A DNA stretch of 64,000 nt from Gemmatimonadota bacterium. GTDB lineage: Bacteria > Gemmatimonadota > Gemmatimonadetes > Longimicrobiales > Gaopeijiaceae. Where the stretch lies: assembly GCA_007125845.1 (NCBI GenBank), contig SLCK01000038.1, positions 1 to 64,000 of the forward strand, in the 5' to 3' direction. Below the pieces are notes generated by a model. It was not told where the DNA came from. It worked only from the letters and a program-made list of their open reading frames with translations, and did no database searches. The translations under genes and the position numbers were made by a program. Below are positions 8,117 to 15,329 of the stretch, piece after piece. Each line of letters begins with the position of its first letter. Position 1 is the stretch's first letter.

Positions 8117-9148
8117 TCAGAACCCGCACGACACCCGCTCCACCCGGGGCTGGACGAACTCGATGGGAAGCGCCACCACTGGTACGACCACGATGTGGTA
8201 CGGGAATCCCCGCGTCGCCGCCGGCGCGCAGAAGTTTCCCCGGACCCTCTGCACGACTTCTACGAGGGTGCTGAATCCCTGCTGGGGAAGCACCCTCCGG
8301 ACCTCCACGGCCTCTCCCGCCTCCTGGCGCTCTCCGACCGCGGCCAGCACCACGGCTTCGCTTCCCCAGTCCACGTTCGGGAGCAGGGCTTCCTCCCCGG
8401 CGTGCTCTGCCCAGAACTCGCGGAAGGTCTGTGGCGGCTCTCCGGTGAAGGAAAGGAAGACCCGGGGGTTCTCGGGCGACGCGGGCGAATCGGCCCCTCG
8501 ATCGAGCGTCGCGTAGGGCAACGTTCCGTCGTAGACGGACTCCCGCTCCACGCCCAGCGTGAGGAGGCGAAGGGACCGCCCCGCGGCGGCCACGCGGCTC
8601 GCCCCCTCGTCCGGTCCGGCCTCCGCGGGGGTGAGCTCGAAGAGCGTTCCGCTCGCGCAGCGCACCCAGCGCACCGACTCGCCCCGCTGGTCGTCCCGGA
8701 TGACGAAGGTGACCCGCGACTGGGAAGGAGCGCACGTGGGCTGCAGGTCCTGGGGAAGATCGCCGTCGAGGAGACGGAACTCCGCCGCCTCGTGCAGCTC
8801 CCGGAGGAAGGTCGCGTATTCCTGGGCGAGCTGTCCGGGATTTCGCTCGCTTCGGCGCACGTGCTCCCCTCCCAGGATTCTCCGGTAGCTCACCCTCTCG
8901 GCCAGCACCCAGGGGCCATTGGAGTTCCAGATCAGGCTCTCGTTCAACTCCCCCTGGCCCTCGGCGATCGCGGAGCTCACTTCCACCTGGATCCGGCCCT
9001 GCTGACCGAAGCGGGGCTCGCCGGGTTGGGTCGAGCTCTCTTCGCACGCCGCCAGGGACGTTGCCAGAAGAAGGACCGCGAGCGCTGCCGCGAAGGGTCG
9101 TCCCTTGACGGATTGGCCCGGGACGGGAAGTTCTTGGGGATGGATCAC
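8117..9148 (-). CDS. Putative lipoprotein, first gene of the envelope-signalling operon
   Basis: The 343-residue product carries an N-terminal hydrophobic segment (AAALAVLLLATSLAAC) ending in a lipobox, LAAC, with the lipidated cysteine near residue 35. The mature part has a few more cysteines and no motif I recognise; it ends in VERVSCGF. The only plausible start between the lipobox and the next upstream stop is the GTG at 9148, which lies inside the start of pyrE on the opposite strand, so the two 5' ends overlap by nine bases. The gene stops 22 bases before the sensor kinase and reads the same way. It is probably the first gene of a five-gene operon. Confidence 0.72.
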   Translation of the reverse strand: MIHPQELPVPGQSVKGRPFAAALAVLLLATSLAACEESSTQPGEPRFGQQGRIQVEVSSAIAEGQGELNESLIWNSNGPWVLAERVSYRRILGGEHVRRSERNPGQLAQEYATFLRELHEAAEFRLLDGDLPQDLQPTCAPSQSRVTFVIRDDQRGESVRWVRCASGTLFELTPAEAGPDEGASRVAAAGRSLRLLTLGVERESVYDGTLPYATLDRGADSPASPENPRVFLSFTGEPPQTFREFWAEHAGEEALLPNVDWGSEAVVLAAVGERQEAGEAVEVRRVLPQQGFSTLVEVVQRVRGNFCAPAATRGFPYHIVVVPVVALPIEFVQPRVERVSCGF

Positions 9149-9724
9149 CGACGACGCCTCCGGACCCTTTTGGTCGAGCGCTCGCTTGAACTGGGCGATT
9201 TTACCCTCGCCAGCGGCGAGCGTTCGCCCTACTACATCGATGCGCGCAGAGTGACCATGTCCGCTGAGGGCCAGTTCCTCCTCGGAATGGTGGCTTTCGA
9301 GGCGCTGCGGACGTCGGGATCCCTCCCCGGCTGGATTGGTGGCCTGACCCTCGGAGCGGACCCGATCGCCTACGCGGTGGCGCATCGGAGCTGGATCGAA
9401 GGGGCACCCGTGGAGGCCTTCACGGTGCGAAAGCGGGAGAAGGCTCACGGCACCGGCCGCAGGATCGAGGGCGGCTTGCCGCGAGACACTCGGGTCGTCG
9501 TGGTCGAGGACACCCTCACCACCGGCGGGAGCGCCCTCGAAGCCCTCTCCGTAGTGGAAGCCCACGGAGCGGAGGTTTCCGCCGTCCTCGTGCTCGTCGA
9601 CCGCGAAGCCGGCGGGAGCGAGCGGATCCGGGAGGCCGGACACACTCCGATCGTCCTTTTCACCGCGTCCGAGCTGCTCTCCGAAGCGGACCGGGACGTC
9701 AGTCCACGAGTCGAAGGGGCATGA
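9140..9724 (+). CDS. pyrE: Orotate phosphoribosyltransferase
   Basis: The 194-residue enzyme joins orotate to PRPP to form OMP in pyrimidine synthesis. The N-terminal block LGDFTLASGERSPYYIDARR is typical of PyrE, and the PRPP-binding loop reads VVVVEDTLTTGGSALEAL (about residues 117-134). The length fits the family. I chose the ATG at 9140, which gives the usual N-terminus (MDHRRRLRTLLVERSLEL). The frame is open far upstream, but that part is the antisense of the lipoprotein gene. The 3' end overlaps dnaN on the other strand by 26 bases (9699-9724), so neither gene has room for its own terminator. Confidence 0.95.
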   Translation: MDHRRRLRTLLVERSLELGDFTLASGERSPYYIDARRVTMSAEGQFLLGMVAFEALRTSGSLPGWIGGLTLGADPIAYAVAHRSWIEGAPVEAFTVRKREKAHGTGRRIEGGLPRDTRVVVVEDTLTTGGSALEALSVVEAHGAEVSAVLVLVDREAGGSERIREAGHTPIVLFTASELLSEADRDVSPRVEGA

Positions 9725-10814
9725 CGAGGCAGAGGTAGTCGAGCGCCTCCTCGTCGGGCCCGGTGACGGGCTCCACCGTAGCCGCCCGCTCAGGGGCCTT
9801 GAAGCCCAGCTTGACCTCCTCGGTCCCCACGTAGCGAAGAACCTCCAGGAGGTAATTCGCGTTGAAGCCGATCGTGATCGGCTCTCCGGAGAACGAGACC
9901 TCGATCTCGTCGTGCGCTTCTCCCAGGTCCGGCGTGAGCACGTTGAACTGGACCTTGCCCTCGCTGAACTGCAGACGGATACGATGGGTCTGGTCGGAGG
10001 CGACCGCGGCGACGCGGCGTACCGCCGATTCCAACGGCTTTCGCTGGACGGTCGCGAACTTGTCGTTGTCCTTCGGAATGACCTGCTCGTAGTTGGGGTA
10101 CGTTCCCTCGATCAGCCGCGTGTAGACCTCGGTTCCGTTCGAGACGAAGCCGAGGTGATTTCCCTCCCGAGCAATCCGCACGGCGTCGGCGGCATCGAAG
10201 AGTCGCTTCACCTGCTGGAGCGCGTTGGGAGGGACGATCAGCTGGGTGGTCGTCTGCGGTGAGGACTCCGCGGGAATCGTCATCTTGGCCAACCGATGAC
10301 CGTTCGTGGCCACCATTCTCATTTCCCCGTCCCTCAACTCCCAGAGCACTCCGTTCAATACCGGCCGGCTCTCCTCGGTCGACACGGCGAAGGCGGTGTG
10401 CTGGATCAGCGAGAGGAGCTGCGCCCCTTCGGCCGTCCATCCTTCCTCGACGGAGACTTCCGGAAGGGTGGGGAAATCGTCAGCCGGGAGCCCGTTCAGC
10501 TTGAAATGGGCCCGCCCGCACCTCAGCTCGATCTGATCGCCTCGTGTGGCCACCTCCACCGGCTGATCCGGCAACTCGCGCGTGATCTCCTGAAGCTTCT
10601 TGCCCGGAGCGGTGAGACGGCCTTCCTGCTCGACGTCCGCCGCCACCCGGATGCGCACCGCCACGTCGAGATCGGTTCCACTCATGCGCACTCCGTCCGC
10701 TCCCGCTTCGAAGAGAATATTGGAGAGCACCGGGAGGGTGGTTTTGGCGGGAATGCTGGCCGAGACGGCGTTCAGTCCCTGGTGGAGGTTCTGCCGGGTG
10801 ATGCTGAATTTCAT
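9699..10814 (-). CDS. dnaN: DNA polymerase III beta subunit (sliding clamp)
   Basis: The 371-residue clamp has normal length. It starts MKFSITRQNLHQGLNAV and ends YLCLVMPLRLVD; the C-terminal MPLR motif is the family signature. The three repeated clamp domains can be followed (PVLSNILFEAG, RPVLNGVLWEL and the C-terminal domain). The clamp encircles DNA and tethers the replicative polymerase. The gene lies downstream of dnaA on the same strand, separated by the 294-base candidate oriC. recF, which often follows dnaN, is absent; pyrE lies convergent and overlaps its 3' end instead. Confidence 0.97.
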   Translation of the reverse strand: MKFSITRQNLHQGLNAVSASIPAKTTLPVLSNILFEAGADGVRMSGTDLDVAVRIRVAADVEQEGRLTAPGKKLQEITRELPDQPVEVATRGDQIELRCGRAHFKLNGLPADDFPTLPEVSVEEGWTAEGAQLLSLIQHTAFAVSTEESRPVLNGVLWELRDGEMRMVATNGHRLAKMTIPAESSPQTTTQLIVPPNALQQVKRLFDAADAVRIAREGNHLGFVSNGTEVYTRLIEGTYPNYEQVIPKDNDKFATVQRKPLESAVRRVAAVASDQTHRIRLQFSEGKVQFNVLTPDLGEAHDEIEVSFSGEPITIGFNANYLLEVLRYVGTEEVKLGFKAPERAATVEPVTGPDEEALDYLCLVMPLRLVD

Positions 10815-11108
10815 CCGAGCCTCACGAGTCGGTTGGGAGCGATCTCTCCACGAGTCCGCTCTGCTGTTTCTCTAGGTAAATGAAAACACCAGTAGTAGTA
10901 GGGTTCGTGGAAGTGTGGAATACGTCGCTACAGGATACGGGAAAGCGAAGCGCTACACCACTCTCCGGGAGCCCGCCACGGTGTGGAATCGCCGTGGAGA
11001 ATCCGGAGCTTCTCCCGGCCTTCGGGCGTCGGCGTGGAAAAGTCGGCCGGGAAAGGCCGTTCTCCACACTCGTGGAGGCGAACTCCACACCCCACCGGGG
11101 ATGACCGC
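10815..11108. other. oriC: Candidate replication origin (oriC) between dnaA and dnaN
   Basis: This 294-base gap holds no gene. It is filled with DnaA-box-like nonamers (consensus TTATCCACA or its complement). TTCTCCACA at 11060-11068 has one mismatch. TGTGGAATA at 10914-10922 and CGTGGAAAA at 11033-11041 have two. Looser matches lie at 10906, 10982, 10993, 11071 and 11081. Read on the minus strand, the tandem boxes near 10904-10922 are followed by CCC and then TACTACTACT (10891-10900), which on the complement is the repeated 3'-GAT-5' DnaA-trio. An AT-richer stretch (10866-10889) follows. That order (boxes, GC spacer, trios, AT-rich DNA) is the known bacterial origin unwinding element. Box spacing is by eye. 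Confidence 0.72.
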
Positions 11109-12521
11109 TCAAGAGCCTTCGGTCAAGCGGTTTCGAAGCTCCGTCACCCGTACGGCGAACTCGTCATCGTCTTCGAGAGCCTTCTGAACCTTCCGTATGG
11201 AGTGAATGACGGTCGAGTGATCCCGACCCCCGAAGTGCTGTCCGATCCGCACGAGCGATTCGTCGAGCAGCTCCTTGATCAAGAACATTCCGACTTGCCT
11301 GGGAATCGTTACGTCCTGGGTGCGTCGCTTCGAGACCAGGGCCCCGGGCTCGACTCCCCAGCTCCGGGCGACCGCGTCGCGGATGCGCTCAGCCGTGAGC
11401 GGAGGAGTGGAGTTGCCGGATCCGGGTCCGATCATGCTTTGAAGAGCCGTGCGGGCGAGCTCGAGGGTGATGTCCTGATTTCTGAGCGACGAGTAAGCGA
11501 GAAGCTTGATCACCGCGCCCTCGAGCTCGCGGACGGATGCCGTACAGGAACGCGCGACGAAATCGATGATCTCGGGGTCGATCACGAGATCGTCGTCGGA
11601 GGCCTTCTTCTGCAGAATCGCGACGCGTGTCTCGTAGTCCGGCGGCTTGATGTCCACCACGAGACCCCACTCGAACCGCGACACCAGGCGATCCTCGACG
11701 CCCGGCAGCTCCTTGGGCGCCCGGTCGCTGGTCAGAACGATCTGCTTGCCCGCGTCGTAGAGGGCGTTGAAGGTGTGGAAGAACTCTTCCTGGGTGCTCT
11801 CCTTCTGCGCCAGGAAGTGGACATCGTCGACGAGCAGGAGATCGATCTTGCGGAAGCGCGTCCGGAAGTCCCTCGTGGTGCCCTTCTGGATCGCATTGAC
11901 CAACTCGTTCATGAAATACTCGCAGGTCACGTACGCCACCTGGGTGTCAGGCGCTCCAGCCAGGACGGAGTGCCCGATCGCGTGCATGAGATGCGTCTTC
12001 CCCAGGCCGACGCCCCCGTAGAGAAAGAGGGGGTTGTAGATCCTGGCCGGGCGCTCGGAAACCGCATGACCGGCGGCGGCGGCGAGCTGGTTGTTCGCGC
12101 CGACCACGAAGCGGTCGAAGGTGTATCGGTCGTTGAGGTGCGTGGCCTCTTCCGCTGCGGCCCGACCCGGAGGCGGACGCCTCTGTGGGCTCGCCGACGG
12201 TTGGGGCGCAGGGGGCGAAGGCGAGGCCGGCGGGGTGACCTCCACCCACGGGACCTCGCGCTCGCTCGGGGTGTTCGAGCACTGAAAGGTCAGGGTGAGG
12301 GGCCGTCCCAGGAGCTCCGCGAGAATGCTTCGGAGGAGGGGACCGTACTTGTCCTCCGCCCACTCGGCGTGGAAGGTGCTCGGCGCTTCCACGATCAGCT
12401 CGCCGTCGGAGAGGCCCACCGCAGAGGAGTGCGAGAACCAGGTCCGGAAGCTCTGCTCAGGCATGGAGGCCTTCGCGGTCTCGAGAACCTCGGACCAGAG
12501 CTCGGACGCGGTGAACTCCAT
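11109..12521 (-). CDS. dnaA: Chromosomal replication initiator DnaA
   Basis: This 470-residue protein has the standard DnaA layout. An N-terminal domain (about 1-85, SELWSEVLETAKASMPEQSF) is followed by a proline/serine-rich linker (about 95-130). The AAA+ domain has Walker A GGVGLGKTHLMHAIGH and Walker B LLLVDDVHFL. The C-terminal DNA-binding helix-turn-helix carries the signature FGGRDHSTVIHSIRKV, which reads DnaA boxes. A DnaA box lies between the -35 and -10 elements of its likely promoter, which suggests autoregulation. The gene is divergent from rpmH and upstream of the oriC candidate and dnaN, the classic origin-proximal order. Confidence 0.98.
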   Translation of the reverse strand: MEFTASELWSEVLETAKASMPEQSFRTWFSHSSAVGLSDGELIVEAPSTFHAEWAEDKYGPLLRSILAELLGRPLTLTFQCSNTPSEREVPWVEVTPPASPSPPAPQPSASPQRRPPPGRAAAEEATHLNDRYTFDRFVVGANNQLAAAAGHAVSERPARIYNPLFLYGGVGLGKTHLMHAIGHSVLAGAPDTQVAYVTCEYFMNELVNAIQKGTTRDFRTRFRKIDLLLVDDVHFLAQKESTQEEFFHTFNALYDAGKQIVLTSDRAPKELPGVEDRLVSRFEWGLVVDIKPPDYETRVAILQKKASDDDLVIDPEIIDFVARSCTASVRELEGAVIKLLAYSSLRNQDITLELARTALQSMIGPGSGNSTPPLTAERIRDAVARSWGVEPGALVSKRRTQDVTIPRQVGMFLIKELLDESLVRIGQHFGGRDHSTVIHSIRKVQKALEDDDEFAVRVTELRNRLTEGS

Positions 12522-12584
12522 GGCGGCGGTCGGCGTCGGTGTGAGCAGCAGGTGTCGGGTGCTGGATCACCCGGGGGGGCAGAG

Positions 12585-12613
12585 ATCGTACCCAGGGAAT
12601 GTGGAAAAGTCAA
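12585..12613 (-). promoter_or_regulatory. Probable dnaA promoter with an embedded DnaA box
   Basis: Read on the minus strand, a -35 element TTGACT (12613-12608) and a -10 element TACGAT (12590-12585) are separated by 17 bases. The nonamer TTTTCCACA (12608-12600), one mismatch from a consensus DnaA box, sits in the spacer and touches the -35. Transcription would start near 12578, about 57 bases before the dnaA ATG. DnaA bound here would block polymerase, which is how dnaA autoregulation works in other bacteria. Confidence 0.6.
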
Positions 12614-12649
12614 TCCGGATTCGGTGCGAGCCGGGCTTCGGCCGCCGGG

Positions 12650-12679
12650 TTGACGTCACGACGCCGTTTCCGGTACCTT
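12650..12679 (+). promoter_or_regulatory. Probable rpmH-rnpA promoter
   Basis: A -35 element TTGACG (12650-12655) and a -10-like TACCTT (12674-12679) are separated by 18 bases, and transcription would start about 45 bases before the rpmH ATG. The -35 matches consensus at five of six positions. It drives the rpmH, rnpA, yidD, yidC run. It is back to back with the dnaA promoter on the other strand. Confidence 0.5.
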
Positions 12680-12731
12680 TTCAAGCTGCACAACATCTGG
12701 GACGTGCGTTGAAAACCAAGGTGGGACAACG

Positions 12732-12881
12732 ATGAAGCCGACATACAAGCCACGCAATCGCAAGCGCTTGAACAAGCACGGATTCCGGGCCCGCATGAAG
12801 ACCAAGGGGGGCCGGAAGACGCTCATGCGCCGCCGGAAGAAGGGACGGGCTCGACTCGCCGTGAAGGTGGGTTCCAAGTAG
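12732..12881 (+). CDS. rpmH: Ribosomal protein bL34
   Basis: This gene encodes 49 residues, beginning [20 protein letters not shown] and ending in a basic tail, ...[11 protein letters not shown]. It is the 50S ribosomal protein L34, with the diagnostic [12 protein letters not shown] block and more than a third Arg/Lys. The length is normal for the family (44-50). It lies divergent from dnaA and seven bases ahead of rnpA, an arrangement conserved in most bacteria. It folds into the large subunit core and binds 23S rRNA. Confidence 0.97.
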   Translation: MKPTYKPRNRKRLNKHGFRARMKTKGGRKTLMRRRKKGRARLAVKVGSK

Positions 12882-12888
12882 CTACCGC

Positions 12889-13293
12889 GTGGGCGCCCGT
12901 CGATCCGGGGACTCCGAGACTCGGGGCGAGGGGTTTCCCCGTGCGGTCCGGATCCGGCGTGGATCGGAGATTCAATGGCTTCTCCGCCGGGGAGAGCGGA
13001 GGAGAGCGACCCATCTCGAGATCTTCACCGCCCCCACGGAAGGTTCCTGCCCCCGCTTCGGCACGATCGTGCCCCGATACGGGAGACCGGTCGTCGAGCG
13101 AAACCGACTCCGAAGGCGCCTCCGCGAGATTGGGAGACGTGACGTGCTCCCGCGCCTCCACGAAGTACGATGCCCTCTGGACGTGCTCGTCCGGGTCCGG
13201 TTCCGCGGGTACGAGGCCGGCTTCCCGGAGCTCCGGAACGAGTTGCTCAACTTGACGGACGAACTGTGCTCCGACGCTTCCTCCTCGGTCTGA
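12889..13293 (+). CDS. rnpA: Ribonuclease P protein component
   Basis: The 134-residue basic protein is the protein subunit of RNase P, which trims the 5' leader of tRNA precursors together with the RNA subunit. The family RNR motif is visible as RNRLRRRLREIGRRD (about residues 72-86), preceded by RYGRPVVE. The N-terminus has the usual substrate-groove start FPRAVRIRRGSEI. I use the GTG at 12889, seven bases after rpmH. A later start is possible, because the first ~14 residues are not conserved. Its 3' end overlaps the yidD start by 28 bases. Confidence 0.93.
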   Translation: MGARRSGDSETRGEGFPRAVRIRRGSEIQWLLRRGERRRATHLEIFTAPTEGSCPRFGTIVPRYGRPVVERNRLRRRLREIGRRDVLPRLHEVRCPLDVLVRVRFRGYEAGFPELRNELLNLTDELCSDASSSV

Positions 13294-13547
13294 TCGACCT
13301 CTACAGGAAGGGAATCTCTCCCATCACTCCCCCGTCCTGCCGATACGTGCCGAGCTGCTCCAGCTACGCGCACCAGGCCATCGAGCGGTTCGGCGTGGCG
13401 CGGGGGGGATGGCTCTTTCTCAAGAGGTTCGCCCGCTGTAACCCATTCGGCGGTAATGGGTTCGATCCCGTGCCCGAACCACCGGGAGACGACGCCCCGA
13501 CCTCCATTCCCCCCGACAGCCAGCTCGATCCGGCCCGCTCCCCATGA
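13266..13547 (+). CDS. yidD: Membrane protein insertion efficiency factor YidD
   Basis: The 93-residue product has the YidD core: LIDLYRKGISPITPPSCRY, then PSCSSYAHQAIERFG with two of the conserved cysteines, then GGWLFLKRFARCNPFGG with another. YidD is a small inner-membrane-associated protein that helps YidC-dependent insertion. The start is a GTG at 13266, inside the end of rnpA. The stop overlaps the yidC ATG as ATGA (13544-13547). The C-terminal ~25 residues are proline- and aspartate-rich and vary in the family. Confidence 0.93.
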   Translation: MLRRFLLGLIDLYRKGISPITPPSCRYVPSCSSYAHQAIERFGVARGGWLFLKRFARCNPFGGNGFDPVPEPPGDDAPTSIPPDSQLDPARSP

Positions 13548-15310
13548 GCTCAGAAGTCCGATTCATCCTGGCGATCATCCTGATGCTGGGCGTCCTGGTG
13601 GGAGGCAATCTCCTTTTCCCTCCCGAGCCGCCGGAGGATCTTCAGGAACCCGAGATCGGAGAGGTCGTCGAGGACCCTCCCGCGGACCCCGAGCCGGGTC
13701 CGGATTCTCCTCCCGATGACGAGCCTTCGGGTGCGGACGAGCCGACGGATCCCCTCATCCCGGAGGGTCTGGTCGAGCAACCCGACCCCGAGGAGACGGA
13801 GCCCGAGCCGGAGGCGGATCCCCTCCCGGCGGTCGAGGAGGTCGCTGAGGCGCAGGTGCTCGTGGAAGGGCCGCTCTCCCGGTTCACCTTTTCGAACGTA
13901 GGCGCCCGCGTCAACTCGGTCGAGCTTCTCGGGTTCGAGTCGTTCACCCGCCCCGGACCCGTCCAGCTCGTCGCTTCGGAAGAGGCGGGGTTCCTCGGTT
14001 CGCGGATCGTGCTCGAGGGGGACACCCTCGACCTGCGCGACGCGCCCTTCGAGGTGTCGCCGGAGGAGGGCCTTCGCCTGGAGAGTGGTGGCGACCCGCA
14101 GACGCTGTCCTTCCGCTACGACCATCCCACCGAGCCCTTCTACCTGCAGATTCGCTACACCTTCCTGCCGGATTCCTATCTGGTGCGGGTGGGAGGAGAG
14201 GTCGGAGGACTCGGTCGCGGTCTCCTGGTCAGCGATCTGGGTGAGGGACTGGCCCTGAACGAGGTGGACGAGGACCAGGAGCAGGCCAGCATGGCCTACG
14301 TGGTCAACCATCTCCAGGAGGGGATCCGCACCACCGACCTGCAGAGCATCGACGGGAGAGTCGTGGACGACGGACCCTTCCACTGGGCAGCCGTGAAGAG
14401 CCGGTACTTCGTGGTCGGCGTCTTTCCCTCGATGGAGCTCGGCGGCGCGGAGTACCTGGGAGGCGTCCTTGCGGACGTGGTCGGAGTGGAAGAGCGCCGG
14501 GCCTCGGTCGCGGTGGCGCAGTCGCTCAGCTCGACGGGCAGCTTCGCCTTCGACCTCTTCGCCGGGCCTCAGGACTACGCCCTGCTCTCCGAGATGGGGA
14601 GGGATTTCCAGGAGGTGAACCCGATCGGGTGGGGATTCATCCGCCCGATCCTCCGCCCCTTCGTGGGGATCATCATGTGGGTCCTCGTCTTCTTCCACGA
14701 GACGCTGGACATCGGATACGGGTACGTCCTGATCCTGGTCGGTGTGCTGATGCGGTTGCTCCTCTTCCCCCTCAACCACAAGGCGATGAGGGCACAGCTC
14801 CGCAACATGGCGGTGCAGCCCCTCCTCAAGGACATTCAGACGAAGTACAAGGACCAGCCCGAGAAGATGCAGAAGGAGCTGATGAAGCTCTACAAGGAGC
14901 ACGGCTTCAACCCCCTGGCGGGCTGCTGGCCCATGCTCCTCCCGTGGCCGGTTCTGATCGCGCTCTTCTTCGTCTTCCAGAACACGATCGAGCTGCGAGG
15001 CGTGCCTTTCGCGTGGTTGCCCGACCTGGCCGCGGCCGATCCGATCTACATCCTCCCCGTGCTCCTCGGCGTCTCCATGTTCCTCCTCCAGTGGATCTCG
15101 CTGCGGACCATGGAGGAGGTGGCGCCCCAGATGAAGATGATGATGTGGGTGCTGCCCGTCGTCATGGTCGTGATCTTCGCGAACCTCCCCTCCGGCCTGA
15201 ACCTCTATTACCTGACGGCGAACGTCGCTACGCTCCCGCAGTCGTGGTGGATCGCACGGGAGAGGCAGAAGGTGCAGGCCAAGGGGCCGCCGGCACCCGT
15301 CGAGGCCTGA
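13544..15310 (+). CDS. yidC: Membrane protein insertase YidC
   Basis: The 588-residue protein is a Gram-negative-type YidC. It has an N-terminal membrane helix (RFILAIILMLGVLVGG, ~6-25), then an acidic, proline-rich linker of about 80 residues. A large periplasmic domain follows (~100-345, with the YLQIRYTFLPDSYLVRVGG block). The conserved insertase core from ~360 has five membrane helices, including LMRLLLFPLNHKAMRAQ and the cytoplasmic hairpin around QTKYKDQPEKMQKELM, then NPLAGCWPMLLPWPVLIALF. It inserts and folds inner-membrane proteins, alone or with Sec. It sits between yidD (overlapping) and mnmE (19 bases). Confidence 0.97.
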   Translation: MSSEVRFILAIILMLGVLVGGNLLFPPEPPEDLQEPEIGEVVEDPPADPEPGPDSPPDDEPSGADEPTDPLIPEGLVEQPDPEETEPEPEADPLPAVEEVAEAQVLVEGPLSRFTFSNVGARVNSVELLGFESFTRPGPVQLVASEEAGFLGSRIVLEGDTLDLRDAPFEVSPEEGLRLESGGDPQTLSFRYDHPTEPFYLQIRYTFLPDSYLVRVGGEVGGLGRGLLVSDLGEGLALNEVDEDQEQASMAYVVNHLQEGIRTTDLQSIDGRVVDDGPFHWAAVKSRYFVVGVFPSMELGGAEYLGGVLADVVGVEERRASVAVAQSLSSTGSFAFDLFAGPQDYALLSEMGRDFQEVNPIGWGFIRPILRPFVGIIMWVLVFFHETLDIGYGYVLILVGVLMRLLLFPLNHKAMRAQLRNMAVQPLLKDIQTKYKDQPEKMQKELMKLYKEHGFNPLAGCWPMLLPWPVLIALFFVFQNTIELRGVPFAWLPDLAAADPIYILPVLLGVSMFLLQWISLRTMEEVAPQMKMMMWVLPVVMVVIFANLPSGLNLYYLTANVATLPQSWWIARERQKVQAKGPPAPVEA

Positions 15311-15329
15311 TCCGGGCCCTGCCCGCTCC

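Noticed and set aside
10983-12653. A 556-codon open frame on the plus strand opposite dnaA
   Set aside because: It is the antisense of dnaA, lacks any domain or ribosome binding site, and arises from third-position GC bias.
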